NCBI RefSeq assembly: GCF_041052385.1
Contig: NZ_CP163439.1
Coordinates: 1,240,001-1,304,000 of the forward strand
Direction: 5' to 3'
Length of the DNA stretch: 64,000 nt
Source: Streptomyces sp. R28
GTDB lineage: Bacteria; Actinomycetota; Actinomycetes; Streptomycetales; Streptomycetaceae
A program made the position numbers and the translations under genes. This document shows, piece by piece, positions 8,416-17,252 of this stretch; the stretch's first letter is position 1; each line of letters starts with the position of its first letter. The notes beneath the pieces were generated by a model. It did no database searches, was not told the DNA's origin, and saw only the letters and a program-made list of their open reading frames with translations.

Positions 8416-9078
8416 ATGGCGGACAGAGAAGCGGACCTGGCGGACTCGCAGCGGCGGCACTGGCAGAACACCTACGCCGCCCACCCCGGCATGTACGGCG
8501 AGCAGCCCTCCGATCCGGCCGTCCACGCAGCCTCCGTCTTCCGTACGGCTGGGGCCAGGGACGTGCTGGAGCTCGGCGCCGGGCACGGCCGCGACGCCCT
8601 GCACTTCGCCCGCGAAGGCTTCACCGTCCAGGCCACCGACTTCTCCGCCACCGGCTTGCAACAGCTCCAGGACAGCGCCCGCGCCCAGGACCTCGGCGAG
8701 CGGGTGACCACCGCCGTGCACGACGTACGTGACCCGTTGCCACTGCAGGATTCCTGCGTGGACGCGGCCTTCGCCCACATGCTGCTGTGCATGGCCCTGT
8801 CCACCAAGGAGATCCACGCGGCGCTCGGCGAGATCCGGCGCGTCCTGCGCCACGGCGGGACCTTCATCTACACCGTGCGGCACACCGGCGACGCCCACTA
8901 CGGCGCCGGCACCGAGCACGGAGACGACATCTACGAGCACGGCGGCTTCGCCGTCCACTTCTTCGACCGTGACCTGGTCGACGCCCTGGCCAACGGCTGG
9001 ACCCTGAACGAAATCCACGCTTTCGAGGAGGGGGACCTGCCCCGCCGGCTGTGGCGCGTCACCCAGACCCTGCCCTGA
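8416..9078 (+). CDS. Class I SAM-dependent methyltransferase
   Basis: A 220-residue cytoplasmic methyltransferase, substrate unknown. The SAM-binding motif I VLELGAGHGRDALHFAREG is at about residues 53-71, the acidic motif II residue is in VQATDFSATGL, and motif post-II HDVRDPLP and the FAHMLLCMAL strand follow, all in canonical order. Length matches small Methyltransf_11/25 enzymes. ATG 8416 has GGAAAGCGG upstream. The preceding 130 bases carry no gene, so it probably has its own promoter. A thiol or metalloid methyltransferase (TPMT/tellurite type) is a reasonable guess only. Confidence 0.85.
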   Translation: MADREADLADSQRRHWQNTYAAHPGMYGEQPSDPAVHAASVFRTAGARDVLELGAGHGRDALHFAREGFTVQATDFSATGLQQLQDSARAQDLGERVTTAVHDVRDPLPLQDSCVDAAFAHMLLCMALSTKEIHAALGEIRRVLRHGGTFIYTVRHTGDAHYGAGTEHGDDIYEHGGFAVHFFDRDLVDALANGWTLNEIHAFEEGDLPRRLWRVTQTLP

Positions 9079-10844
9079 TGCCGCGGCCCCCGTACCACCG
9101 GCGGGCATCACGGTCGACGCCACCGGCCCGCCTTACCCCGAACGGCTGTTCCGGCGTCCCCAAGGACGGCATGTCCTTGCTGCTCGCCGGCAAGGACGCG
9201 TTGAGGAGCATGGCGGAAGACGGGCCGTCGTCGCCCGTCGGCTCCGGGTCGGTGTCCCTCGGCAGCGGGTCGTTCGAGCCCATTTGTCGGCCCCGTCGCA
9301 CTTGACGGCCGGGCCGCACAGCGACACCACGTTCGACATCATCGGCAGCGTGGGAGTCGCGATCCTCGTGATCGTGCGCGCGACGGTGGCGATGGACCGT
9401 CTGCCGCGACTGCGGCTCGACCTCCACGTCCCACCCCGGCACGGACGGCTCACAGATCCAGTTGTCACTGGGCGACCCGCGGCCTTCACCAGCTGCTCGA
9501 CCGACACCGTGCGGAGAGCTGAACTCCGTTCTCGGCGAGCCGGTCAGCCACGCGGACTTCATGTGGTTCGGCGCGTTCTGCGTCGAAGCCTGCGAGGGCA
9601 CAGGCCCTTTCCAGTACGGCACTATGCAGCGTCTGGCCAAGCGCCGGATGTCCCCGGCCGACTGGACGCGTTGTTGCGGAGTTCCGTAGGCGTCGGGTGC
9701 CAGGTGGAAGCCGGGTTGACCGACGGCTGGTTCAACACGGCCTGCCCGGTCCTGCTCGACGACGACCGATCCGCCGTCGTCACATCGCGCCGCCGGCCGA
9801 CGTCGAGGTGTTCCGCCAATGAGTTGGCGGCCAAGACGCGTCATCACCCCGCCCGGGCCACTGCCGCCCGGTACCGGCGGCTACCGCGTACACGGACTGG
9901 CGGCGCGCGCCAGCGGTCCTGAAGTCGCTCGCGCCGACGACCTGGAGTCGCATCTGCACTCGGCCTACCTGGCCGAACACATCCTATGTATTGGGAACCC
10001 ATCCTGAGGGTTGAGCGTATTCGCCGTCCGCAACCGCTCGGTTGATCTGGCAATTTCTGTCGACCCCCCTAGACAATCCACTGACTGGTGCCCGTTAATA
10101 CATCCGATGTTACTCGCCGAACACACGCTGATCGTCCGCAAACTCGGACCCGACTGGCTGCTCTGGCCGGCCAACCGCCTCTGGGCGGCCTTCCTATGGC
10201 GCCTGGTCAGGCGCAACCACCATGCCGACTTCGAGATCCTGCGCTGGATGCGCCCGGTGGCCAAGGACCTGTGGTCGGTCGCGGACGGGCCCACTCTCCG
10301 CGCTTATCGGCGTTTCTACCGGCGCAATCTTCCCCCGGCCACGGAGGGATCCACGGAGGAACTCACCTCCGGAATCACCTGACGACTGGGCAGCCCACGA
10401 GCATCAGCAAGGACTCACCGCCTGGCGCCCGCCCCGCTACTGCTCTCGCGAGCGCATCCGGGCAAGCTGGAGCTTCACCCGGAGGACGTGGAGTTCAACG
10501 AGGGCCAGGAGCCTTTGGACATGCTCGCGAGCACCCCTCGGACCGTCCGGTCCAGACCGGATCGCACCATCACTTCGCTCTCGAGCCCGTCCTGGTCTCG
10601 CCGTACGGACCGACGCCAATCGGCCGGGCGGTGTCACCATCGCCTGATGGCCTGTCCCAGAGCCTTGTCCAAGGGCCCTGTCCCAGAGTTCGGCTGCGGC
10701 CGGGTGGGCACCACGCCCGCCCGGCCTTGTCGCCCCCGTTGAAGACCACCATGACCGGCGTGGACCTGATGGCGCGCCCTTTCGCGGCCTCGGGGCAGAT
10801 GTCGAGGTTGGTCGCGGCGCAGGTGAGGTCCGTGCGATGCCGTG
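9079..10844 (+). other. Decayed region without a confident gene
   Basis: Coding-like pieces lie in different frames and on both strands. Near 9330-9420 (+) is a membrane-helix-like piece, DIIGSVGVAILVIVRATVAM, reminiscent of DUF418-type membrane proteins. Near 9520-9690 (+) is an unrecognised piece with FMWFGAFCVEACEGTGPF. At 10690-10840 (-) is TDLTCAATNLDICPEAA with VMVVFNGGDKAGRAW, also unrecognised. The 12-mer CCTGTCCCAGAG occurs twice (near 10650 and 10678). I read this as several overlapping deletions and insertions. Confidence 0.5.
10011..10382 (+). CDS. Unrecognised ORF, perhaps a fragment
   Basis: A 123-residue frame with convincing composition from about residue 33: HTLIVRKLGPDWLLWPANRL and ADFEILRWMRPVAKDLWSVA, rich in Trp and Arg. 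I do not recognise the family. Only a weak TTG start and no ribosome site are present, and the neighbourhood is degraded, so it may be the C-terminal part of a larger lost gene. Confidence 0.3.
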   Translation: MSVFAVRNRSVDLAISVDPPRQSTDWCPLIHPMLLAEHTLIVRKLGPDWLLWPANRLWAAFLWRLVRRNHHADFEILRWMRPVAKDLWSVADGPTLRAYRRFYRRNLPPATEGSTEELTSGIT

Positions 10845-12005
10845 TCAGAGGGTGGTGGGGGCGGGCGGAATCCAGCGGTGCTTTCGGCACACCGTTCGGG
10901 AGACGCCGTAGTCCTTCTTGAGTTGCTCGGGGATGGCGTAGTGCATGACGCGGCCACGGGTGAGGGAGGACAGCTCGAAGACGGTGGCGAGGTGGCCGAC
11001 GCGGTCCAGGGCCCACGCACCGAGTGGAGAGCGGTCCTCGACGGTCTCCAGGACGCCGAGGAGGTGCGGGACGGCCTTGACGAGGGTGTCCCAGGAGGTG
11101 CGGGGGACCTGGAGCCAGTCGCCACAGGTGTCGCCGATGAGGTAGCGGCTGAGAGCGGAGACGATCGGGTCGAAGAACGTGCCGGGCACGACCTCCTCGT
11201 ACAGGTCGATCAGCTGCCGCATCAGGTGCGCGCCCTCCTCGGAGGGCCCCATGTGCCGGATCATGTACAGGTCCAGGAACTGGCGGGCCTGCTGGAGGTC
11301 CTGGGGGACTGCGTCCTGGTCGACGCCCAGCATCGCCCCGACGACCCGCCAGGCGTAGAAGTACGCCTGGGCGCCTTCCGTACTCATGTGGATGCCGAGG
11401 CGGTGCAGGGAGTCCAGGACGAGCAGCGAGAAGAACATCTGCCCGCCGATCATGTCCTCCTGGCAGATCGGCACCCCCAGCGCCTCGGTGTCCCATTGGT
11501 TCTCGCGCCCCAGATGGTGGCGGATGGAGGCGTGCAGGAGGCGGACCTTCTGCGCGGCGGGGATGAAGCGGCTACCCGCTTCGAAGGCGCCGGGCTGCAT
11601 GAGATAGACGGTGAACTGCCCGGTCTCCGCCATGCGTTTGGAGGGGTACTTCAGCGAGTGCGTGGCCGACAGGAGTCTGGCCACGTGCGGGACGACGTAG
11701 CAGGCGGGCATCGAGGCGAAGGACAGCGCGGTGGAGATGTGCACGTTGTTGTCGATGAAGAACAGCCTCGCCTTCTCCATCTCCCCCCAGTCGACCCACG
11801 ACGGCGGCGCGCTCGTGGCCTCCAGGTACTCCCGCGCCACCTCCGGCAACCCGTTAGGCAGTGGCGCACCGGCGGTGGAGACATACCTCATCAGGGCGTT
11901 GAACTTCCCCACCTCCCCGCGCTCGAACAGCGTGGCCACGGTGGCGTCGGCGAGTTCGTCCCCCACCTGTCGTAGCGTGTCCATCGACGCCTCGGTGTAG
12001 GTCAT
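10845..12005 (-). CDS. MpaB / latex-clearing-protein family oxygenase (DUF2236)
   Basis: A 386-residue protein of the DUF2236 family, which includes the b-type heme rubber oxygenase Lcp and the mycophenolic-acid enzyme MpaB, both cleaving isoprene double bonds. Seen here: helical throughout, no signal peptide, with KYPSKRMAETGQFTVYLMQP and QEDMIGGQMFFSLLVLDSLHRLG in the expected region. The family's heme-binding His cannot be assigned by eye, though RLLHASIRHHLGR at about residue 180 is a good candidate. It lies 77 bases downstream of a prenyl diphosphate synthase on the same strand, so the likely substrate is a prenyl chain or terpenoid made by that enzyme. Confidence 0.8.
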   Translation of the reverse strand: MTYTEASMDTLRQVGDELADATVATLFERGEVGKFNALMRYVSTAGAPLPNGLPEVAREYLEATSAPPSWVDWGEMEKARLFFIDNNVHISTALSFASMPACYVVPHVARLLSATHSLKYPSKRMAETGQFTVYLMQPGAFEAGSRFIPAAQKVRLLHASIRHHLGRENQWDTEALGVPICQEDMIGGQMFFSLLVLDSLHRLGIHMSTEGAQAYFYAWRVVGAMLGVDQDAVPQDLQQARQFLDLYMIRHMGPSEEGAHLMRQLIDLYEEVVPGTFFDPIVSALSRYLIGDTCGDWLQVPRTSWDTLVKAVPHLLGVLETVEDRSPLGAWALDRVGHLATVFELSSLTRGRVMHYAIPEQLKKDYGVSRTVCRKHRWIPPAPTTL

Positions 12006-12082
12006 GACAGGGCTCCTCGTCCTTTCGCGACAAGCGGGAAGTGATCACCGGCGGGGCGCAGGGCTGCGTGCTCGCCGAGGCG

Positions 12083-13141
12083 TCAGTGACGGCGGGCCAC
12101 CGCGGAGTGTGCAAGGGCTGTCAGGGCCGCGGCAGCAGGTGCGGGCAGGTCGAGGGCGTCGAGTGCACCGAGAGCTTCCCTGACCCGTACTGTGATCATT
12201 TCTTCGATCCGGTCGGGCGCCTTCAGCCGGCGCATCACCTCACGCACCGCCTCCAGTCCGTCCGTGTCCAGGTCGCGCCGCCCCAGGAGGGCGCGCAGGT
12301 GTTTCCGGTCGGTGTCACTGGCCACCCGCCAGGTCTCGGCCAGCAGGGCGGTGGGCCGGTGTGCGACCAGATCGTCCAGGTTGGCCTTCCCTGTGCGGTC
12401 CGGGTCACCGAAGAGGCCCAGCAGGTCATCCCGTAGCTGGAATGCCTCGCCCAGCGCCAGCCCGTAGCAGGTGTAGCCCTCGCGCAGCCGTTCGCCGGCG
12501 CCAGCCAGGGCACCGCCGATCAGCAGGGGCTGCTCGACGGTGTACTTGGCGGTCTTGTACCGGATCACCTGCAAGGACGCCGAGGTGTCCGGGGTGGCCC
12601 CGGTGCGCAGGATCTCCAGGCACTCACCCGCGATCAGTTCCCTGGCCAGCGCCGCCCACAGCGGGCGGGCCCGCGCCAGGTAGCCGGCCGGCAGACCACT
12701 GGCGGCGAACAGCTGCCCGGCCATCGCCATCAGCAGATCCCCGACCAGCATCGCCAGGGACCGGGCGGCGGTCGCAGCCCGCGGACGGCGACGCACAGCG
12801 CTACGCAGGGCGACGTGCGCGGTAGGACGGCCGTGCCGCAGCGGACTGTCATCGATGAGATCGTCATGCACCACCGCCGCGGCGTGCACCAGCTCCATGG
12901 AGGCCGCAGCGCGCACCATGGCGTCACTGTCCGGTTGCCCGACCGCCCGCCAGCCCCAGTAGCAGAACGCCGCCCGCAGCCGCTTGCCCCCGGCTACCGC
13001 CACCTCGACCTGATCAGCCACCGGCCCCAGATCCGCATCCACCGCGACGAGCTGCTCGGCCTCCTGCGCCACGAAGCCGCGCACCACCTCGTCGATACGC
13101 TCTTTGAACGCGGCCGGCTCGTACGGGTCAGGCACCGCCAC
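12083..13141 (-). CDS. Polyprenyl diphosphate synthase (IspA/GGPP-synthase family)
   Basis: A trans-prenyltransferase of about 352 residues that extends allylic diphosphates with IPP in the cytoplasm. Both Asp-rich motifs are intact: VHDDLIDDSPLRHGRPTAH near residue 92 and FQLRDDLLGLFGDPDRTGK near 235; GGKRLRA near 51 binds IPP. Chain length cannot be told by eye. The frame opens at a TTG (13180), but GTG at 13141 or 13135 is preferred because both overlap the end of the upstream small gene (stop at 13128), suggesting coupling. With the DUF2236 oxygenase downstream it forms an isoprenoid operon. Confidence 0.88.
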   Translation of the reverse strand: MAVPDPYEPAAFKERIDEVVRGFVAQEAEQLVAVDADLGPVADQVEVAVAGGKRLRAAFCYWGWRAVGQPDSDAMVRAAASMELVHAAAVVHDDLIDDSPLRHGRPTAHVALRSAVRRRPRAATAARSLAMLVGDLLMAMAGQLFAASGLPAGYLARARPLWAALARELIAGECLEILRTGATPDTSASLQVIRYKTAKYTVEQPLLIGGALAGAGERLREGYTCYGLALGEAFQLRDDLLGLFGDPDRTGKANLDDLVAHRPTALLAETWRVASDTDRKHLRALLGRRDLDTDGLEAVREVMRRLKAPDRIEEMITVRVREALGALDALDLPAPAAAALTALAHSAVARRH

Positions 13142-13406
13142 GGGCCTGCCGCGCCACCACGTGCCGGGCGAGAACCTCAAGATGGGCCGGCGGCACGGCC
13201 GCGTACCGGTCCAGCACCAAGCGTCCGCGCGCCGTCAACTCCTGCTCTGCATCCGCCGCCAGCTGCGCCGCGTCCGAGCGGCGCAGCAGCCCCCGCACCG
13301 TCCCCACGGCCGACCCCACCGTGCTCACCGCCAGATCGGCAAACCCTGCCGCCAGTAACACAGCCTGCTCGTGCGGGCCCCCGCGGCGACCGCCTTCTCC
13401 CGTCAT
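13128..13406 (-). CDS. Small conserved-looking protein, first gene of the prenyl operon
   Basis: A 92-residue protein, function not recognised. It has a mildly hydrophobic N-terminal half (EQAVLLAAGFADLAVSTVGS) and an acidic-basic helical second half ending AHLEVLARHVVARQARGGA. ATG 13406 has GGGGGAGAT at good spacing. Its stop overlaps the likely start of the prenyl synthase, so the pair is translationally coupled, as expected for a partner or membrane-recruitment subunit. That role is inference. Confidence 0.65.
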   Translation of the reverse strand: MTGEGGRRGGPHEQAVLLAAGFADLAVSTVGSAVGTVRGLLRRSDAAQLAADAEQELTARGRLVLDRYAAVPPAHLEVLARHVVARQARGGA

Positions 13407-13834
13407 GCCATCTCCCCCACAGGACCTCCGGACGGCTCAGGTCGCCCTCCATCCTTCACAGGCTCGCGCCGCACCGGGCCGGAGAAACGGGGAACTCACC
13501 AACGAGTGATCACACCGCACGCATGTGCGCGTATCTGTGACAGGGGCCATTTCTCCGGAGGGCGGACGTCTGGTCCACTCCTTTCTCATAACCGCGAAGT
13601 GCAAGTGAGCGCGGACTGCTGCCTGCTGCGGGCGGACGAGCCGTGGGTGGCGGAAGAAGAAACCGAAGCCCTCCTACGCCCTGAACCGAGCACTCCACAT
13701 GCCTCATTGCGACCCGGCAAGTGGCGCACCGCTTCCACTTGCTCCTGGACGGCCGGGGCCAACTCCACGGCCGAAGCCCGCTTCCCATCACGGCCACGCG
13801 GTGACCTTCGGCAGTGACGGCCGTTGATCAGATC
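13407..13834. other. Divergent intergenic region, no gene seen
   Basis: About 430 bases between the leftward prenyl operon and the rightward secreted-peptide gene. It must hold both promoters. I see no clear palindrome or repeat. Confidence 0.5.
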
Positions 13835-14068
13835 ATGAAGAAGATCAGCATCCTCACTACTGCAGTTCTCGCCGTTGGCGCGGCCCTCATTGGCGCTGTA
13901 CCAGCACACGCGGGAATCGCCGACGGCGTCGTAAACAATGCCCACGTCCTCGCCGACATCTCGTTGCTGAACACGAGGATTAACAGCGACTCACAGCTGA
14001 GCGAGAACAACAACGCCAACACCCGCGCCGACGGGCAGGGGAACAACGCCACCGGCCAGCACGAGTAA
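13835..14068 (+). CDS. Tiny secreted peptide with Asn-rich tail
   Basis: A 77-residue precursor. MKKISILTTAVLAVGAALIG followed by AVPAHA is a textbook signal peptide, cleaved after AHA at about residue 26. The mature part of about 51 residues has no Cys or aromatic residues except none visible, and ends in a very polar stretch (SENNNANTRADGQGNNATGQHE region). It is not a chaplin, which would need paired Cys and a hydrophobic core. Asn/Gln-rich small exported proteins occur in Streptomyces with unknown roles. ATG 13835 lacks a strong ribosome site; a GTG at 13814 is the alternative. Confidence 0.65.
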   Translation: MKKISILTTAVLAVGAALIGAVPAHAGIADGVVNNAHVLADISLLNTRINSDSQLSENNNANTRADGQGNNATGQHE

Positions 14069-14417
14069 GGCACCCGGCACAACTGCCCGCTGTCTGGTCT
14101 ACCTGGCTGGGCACGTACTCGGTGCCCGCACCCACGTCCCACACGTCCTCACCGCGATGGCCTGCAACGTTGCCCACGTCGCCGAGACCGGCACCGCACC
14201 CAGAACACGACGACGGGCCACGCGCTTCCGCCCCCTGCGCTCAGCCGCCGCATGACCTACCCAACATCACCAGCAGAGTCAAGAGAAGGGGCGGTGGCAG
14301 CGGGGAGCCGTTCGGCTCGTCCTCTGGGGTGTGCACCCCTGCGCCCCCTCCGTCCCCTGTACCCCCTGTGTCCCCGCGATTAAATGATCGTGTCGACGGT
14401 AGGAAGGACGGTGCTCA
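14069..14417. other. Intergenic DNA, no gene seen
   Basis: About 350 bases with no plausible frame or strong hairpin. The end (AGGAAGGA near 14401) is the ribosome site of the next gene. Confidence 0.5.
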
Positions 14418-15074
14418 GTGACCTGGCGCCGCGCCAACACCAGCGCGCCAGCGAGTCGGCACGCAGCACCGTGCCTGGCGAGAAGGGAGATCGAGAAGGC
14501 GGCCGAGCTCTGCGACGTCCTCCGTCCAGGCGCCGCCGAGCAGGACATCACAGTCACCGTCCAGGAACAGCTGCCCCTCGTCGCCGACGGTGTGGTGGTC
14601 ACCGATGTGCAAGTACGCGTCAGCGTGGACGACACCACGCTGACGGCCGCTCTCCACTCGGAACGCCTGCGGCAGGAGTACCAGCGGCAGGAGGAACGCA
14701 TCCTCCGCGACCACGAGCTGGACGAGCTGGCACGGCGGCAGGTCCGAGCCCGCGAAGCATTCCTCCGGGAGGAGATCCTCGCCAACCCGGCCGCCGCCCG
14801 CTTCTACGGACTGCTGGAGGGCACATCGAAGCACTGGTCCCGGCTCGGGGGCCCGCCGACGGGCACCAACCTCAACAACCTGGTGCGCGAGATCCAGCAG
14901 TGGCAGCCAGGACAGCAGTGGGTGACAGTCGCACAGTTGCTCCACGACTTCGTGGCCGACCTGACGGAGGAACGGCGCAAAGAGCTGCTCACCCTCCTCG
15001 CTGATGCTGTCCGCGCGTTCGGTGACGAGCACACCGCCCACCGCCTCACCCTCCTATCGGGCGAGGCGCGATGA
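14418..15074 (+). CDS. Hypothetical protein with charged coiled-coil segment
   Basis: A 218-residue protein of unknown function. GTG 14418 follows AGGAAGGA at eight bases. Residues 40-75 are beta-strand-like (DITVTVQEQLPLVADGVVV, VQVRVSVDD), followed by a long charged helix at about 80-120 rich in Glu, Arg and Gln (LRQEYQRQEERILRDHELDE), and a helical C-terminus. A strand domain leading into such a helix recalls SPFH/band-7 proteins, but I would not name it so. Its TGA overlaps the ATG of the next small gene, making a coupled pair. Confidence 0.65.
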   Translation: MTWRRANTSAPASRHAAPCLARREIEKAAELCDVLRPGAAEQDITVTVQEQLPLVADGVVVTDVQVRVSVDDTTLTAALHSERLRQEYQRQEERILRDHELDELARRQVRAREAFLREEILANPAAARFYGLLEGTSKHWSRLGGPPTGTNLNNLVREIQQWQPGQQWVTVAQLLHDFVADLTEERRKELLTLLADAVRAFGDEHTAHRLTLLSGEAR

Positions 15075-15250
15075 GGAGCGCTTTACTGCGCTGGGTGCTT
15101 GACCCTGTCACCAGCACGTTGGCTCTGCGGCTGCATTTACGAGGGCGTGGTCGTCTGTCCTATGACGCCGCCTGGCGCCTTGCCCGGGTCATGCGGCATC
15201 CGGACGAGATGGGCTACCGCCTCCGTGGACACCGCAACGATGACCGCTAG
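15071..15250 (+). CDS. 59-residue basic protein with two TTA codons
   Basis: A short gene coupled to the previous one by an ATGA overlap. The protein is basic (many Arg) and helix-prone: MRSALLRWVLDPVTSTLAL, then a middle with SYDAAWRLARVMR and end GHRNDDR. Codons 5 and 23 are TTA, which in Streptomyces is read only by the bldA tRNA made late in development, so full translation would be tied to differentiation. Function unknown. The overlap and clean codon use upstream argue that it is real. Confidence 0.55.
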   Translation: MRSALLRWVLDPVTSTLALRLHLRGRGRLSYDAAWRLARVMRHPDEMGYRLRGHRNDDR

Positions 15251-15302
15251 TCCGATTCGGTCAGCGCATGGTTAGACGTGCTCGCAACAGGTCGTCGAGA
15301 AC

Positions 15303-15536
15303 TCACACGGGGGAAGTCGGGCACATCACCGCCCGAGCGCGAAGTGCCGACTCCCACTGCTCGGCCAACCCCACCCTCAGCTGCATCCGCATGCCGGGGA
15401 CGTAGGCATAGCGTGCCGGAACCGAGCCGTCGACGTGGCCCATGCGTTCGTCCATGAGCACCTTCTCGGTGCCCATGCTCCTCCATCGCGATCGGTGCGT
15501 ATAGCGAAGGCCATGAGGTGCGAGGCCCTTGGCGCT
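15303..15536 (-). pseudogene. Tyrosine integrase C-terminal remnant
   Basis: About 77 residues on the minus strand are the catalytic end of an actinomycete site-specific recombinase: LAPHGLRYTHRSRW carries the HxxR box, VLMDERMGHVDGSV the second His, and ARYAYV the nucleophile Tyr. The N-terminal DNA-binding part and first catalytic Arg are gone; an IS1380 element begins about 80 bases away and probably interrupted the gene. Confidence 0.75.
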
Positions 15537-15611
15537 CGGGAGCCAGCAGGCATCGGCCCGCGCGCTGGCATCCCGTTCCCGTGCGTCGGGTACCAGCCGG
15601 AGACTGCTGAG

Positions 15612-17006
15612 GTGAAGAGTCCGGTCGCGAAACCGATTCGGCGCCGGTGGGCGGCGTGCTCCAGCACGGCCCGACCTCGCCGACAGCCTGCCGTGCCCTC
15701 TACAGTGCTGTTGGTCGAGACGGTCCGCAAATCCGGCCTGGACACCGCGGTATCGGCGGCAATGGCGCCGTGGCGCAAGCCGCGGACGGTGCACGACCCG
15801 GGCAAGGCCCTGCTGAATGTCGCACTCGCGACGGCTCATGGCGGGGACTGCCTCGCCGATGTCGCTATGCTGCGGGCCGAGGCCGACGTGTTCGGCCCGG
15901 TGGCATCAGACCCCACGGTCTCCCGGCTCATCGACACCCTCGCCGCAGCCGGGCCGAAGGCGCTCACCGCGATCCGCACAGCGCGAGCCGAAGTACGCAC
16001 GCGGGTCTGGGAGTTGGCCGGTGAAGACAGTCCGGCCGCCGGTGGCAGCGTGATCGTGGATATCGACGGTGTGCTCGTCCTTGCACACTCCGAGAAGCAG
16101 GACGCCACCGCGACCTGGAAGAAGACCTTCGGCCACCATCCGCTCGTCGCGTTCGTCGACCACGGCCAGACAGGGTCCGGGGAACCGGTGGCCGCCCTGC
16201 TGCGGCCCGGCAACGCAGGCTCCAACACCGCGAGCGATCACATCACCACCACCCAACTTGCCCTGGCCCAACTCCCCGGACACCTGCGGCGGGGACGGCA
16301 GACACTGATCCGCACTGACTCCGCCGGCGGCACCCACGCCTTCCTCGACTGGCTCTCCCGCCGGGGCCGGTGGCTGTCGTATTCCGTCGGGATGACCATC
16401 ACCGACACCGTCCACCAGGCCGTCCTGCAGATCCCGAAGAAGGCGTGGACACCGGCCTACGACACCGGCGGCACCGAGCGGCCCGGCGCCTGGGTCGCGG
16501 AGATCACCGACATCCCCGACCTGAGCACGTGGCCGAAGGGCATCAGGATGATCGTCCGCAAGGAACGGCCGCACCCCGGCGGCCAGTTGCGCTTCACCGA
16601 CGTCGACGGGCTGCGGCTGACTTGCTTCGCGACCAACACGAAGGGTGGCCAGCTCGCCGATCTTGAACTGCGTCACCGCAGGCGGGCCCGCTGCGAGGAC
16701 CGCATCCGAGGCGCCCGCGACACCGGCCTGCGCAACCTGCCCCTGCATGACACCGCACAGAACCGGATCTGGCTGGAGATCGTCTCACTCGCACTCGAGC
16801 TCCTAGCCTGGATGCCAATGCTCGCCCTGACCGGCAAGGCCCGCCGCTGGGAACCCAAGAAGCTCCGCCTGCGGCTGTTCTCCGCCGCCGCCCAGCTCGT
16901 CACCACCGGCCGCCGCCACCGGCTCCGCTTCACGACCCGATGGCCCTGGACCGACGAGATCACCCGGGCAATCGACCGGCTCAACGCTTTGCCGAGCCCC
17001 GGCTGA
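15612..17006 (+). CDS. IS1380-family transposase, nearly intact
   Basis: DDE transposase of an IS1380-type insertion sequence. From residue 33 on (LLVETVRKSGLDTAVSAA) it matches the family closely over 430 residues: VDIDGVLVLAHSEKQDATAT with the first Asp, RPGNAGSNTASDH, LIRTDSAGG with the second Asp, and a C-terminal RWEPKKLRLRLFSAA block. GTG 15612 gives the expected length of 464 residues, but the first 32 do not align with the corresponding part of the copy at 18233 (VKKSLGSYPRVRV), so a compensated frameshift or replacement has altered the N-terminus. It may be inactive. Next to an integrase remnant. Confidence 0.85.
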   Translation: MKSPVAKPIRRRWAACSSTARPRRQPAVPSTVLLVETVRKSGLDTAVSAAMAPWRKPRTVHDPGKALLNVALATAHGGDCLADVAMLRAEADVFGPVASDPTVSRLIDTLAAAGPKALTAIRTARAEVRTRVWELAGEDSPAAGGSVIVDIDGVLVLAHSEKQDATATWKKTFGHHPLVAFVDHGQTGSGEPVAALLRPGNAGSNTASDHITTTQLALAQLPGHLRRGRQTLIRTDSAGGTHAFLDWLSRRGRWLSYSVGMTITDTVHQAVLQIPKKAWTPAYDTGGTERPGAWVAEITDIPDLSTWPKGIRMIVRKERPHPGGQLRFTDVDGLRLTCFATNTKGGQLADLELRHRRRARCEDRIRGARDTGLRNLPLHDTAQNRIWLEIVSLALELLAWMPMLALTGKARRWEPKKLRLRLFSAAAQLVTTGRRHRLRFTTRWPWTDEITRAIDRLNALPSPG

Positions 17007-17252
17007 CCAGCCCCACCGACCGCCCCAACGACCCGCACCACCACACCGGGAAAGTGGAACCCGGCGCCCACCCGACGCGACAACCGGGCCGTCAACCTGC
17101 CCCAGCCCCGAAAAGACCGCACCTCGCAAACACAGAGTGCCCGTCAGCACACCAACGAGGACTCATGAACGTTCTGCGTTTGACGATGGTCCGCCACGGG
17201 GCTGCACTGGATTCATGGATGCTGCGGCGACTCCGTCCCAGGGAGAGCAGCG

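Noticed and set aside
9965..10294. Minus-strand 109-residue frame
   Set aside because: Mixed composition without motif, and overlaps a better plus-strand candidate.
13835..14068. Small secreted peptide considered as a chaplin
   Set aside because: No Cys pair and no hydrophobic chaplin core; only the size and signal peptide fit.
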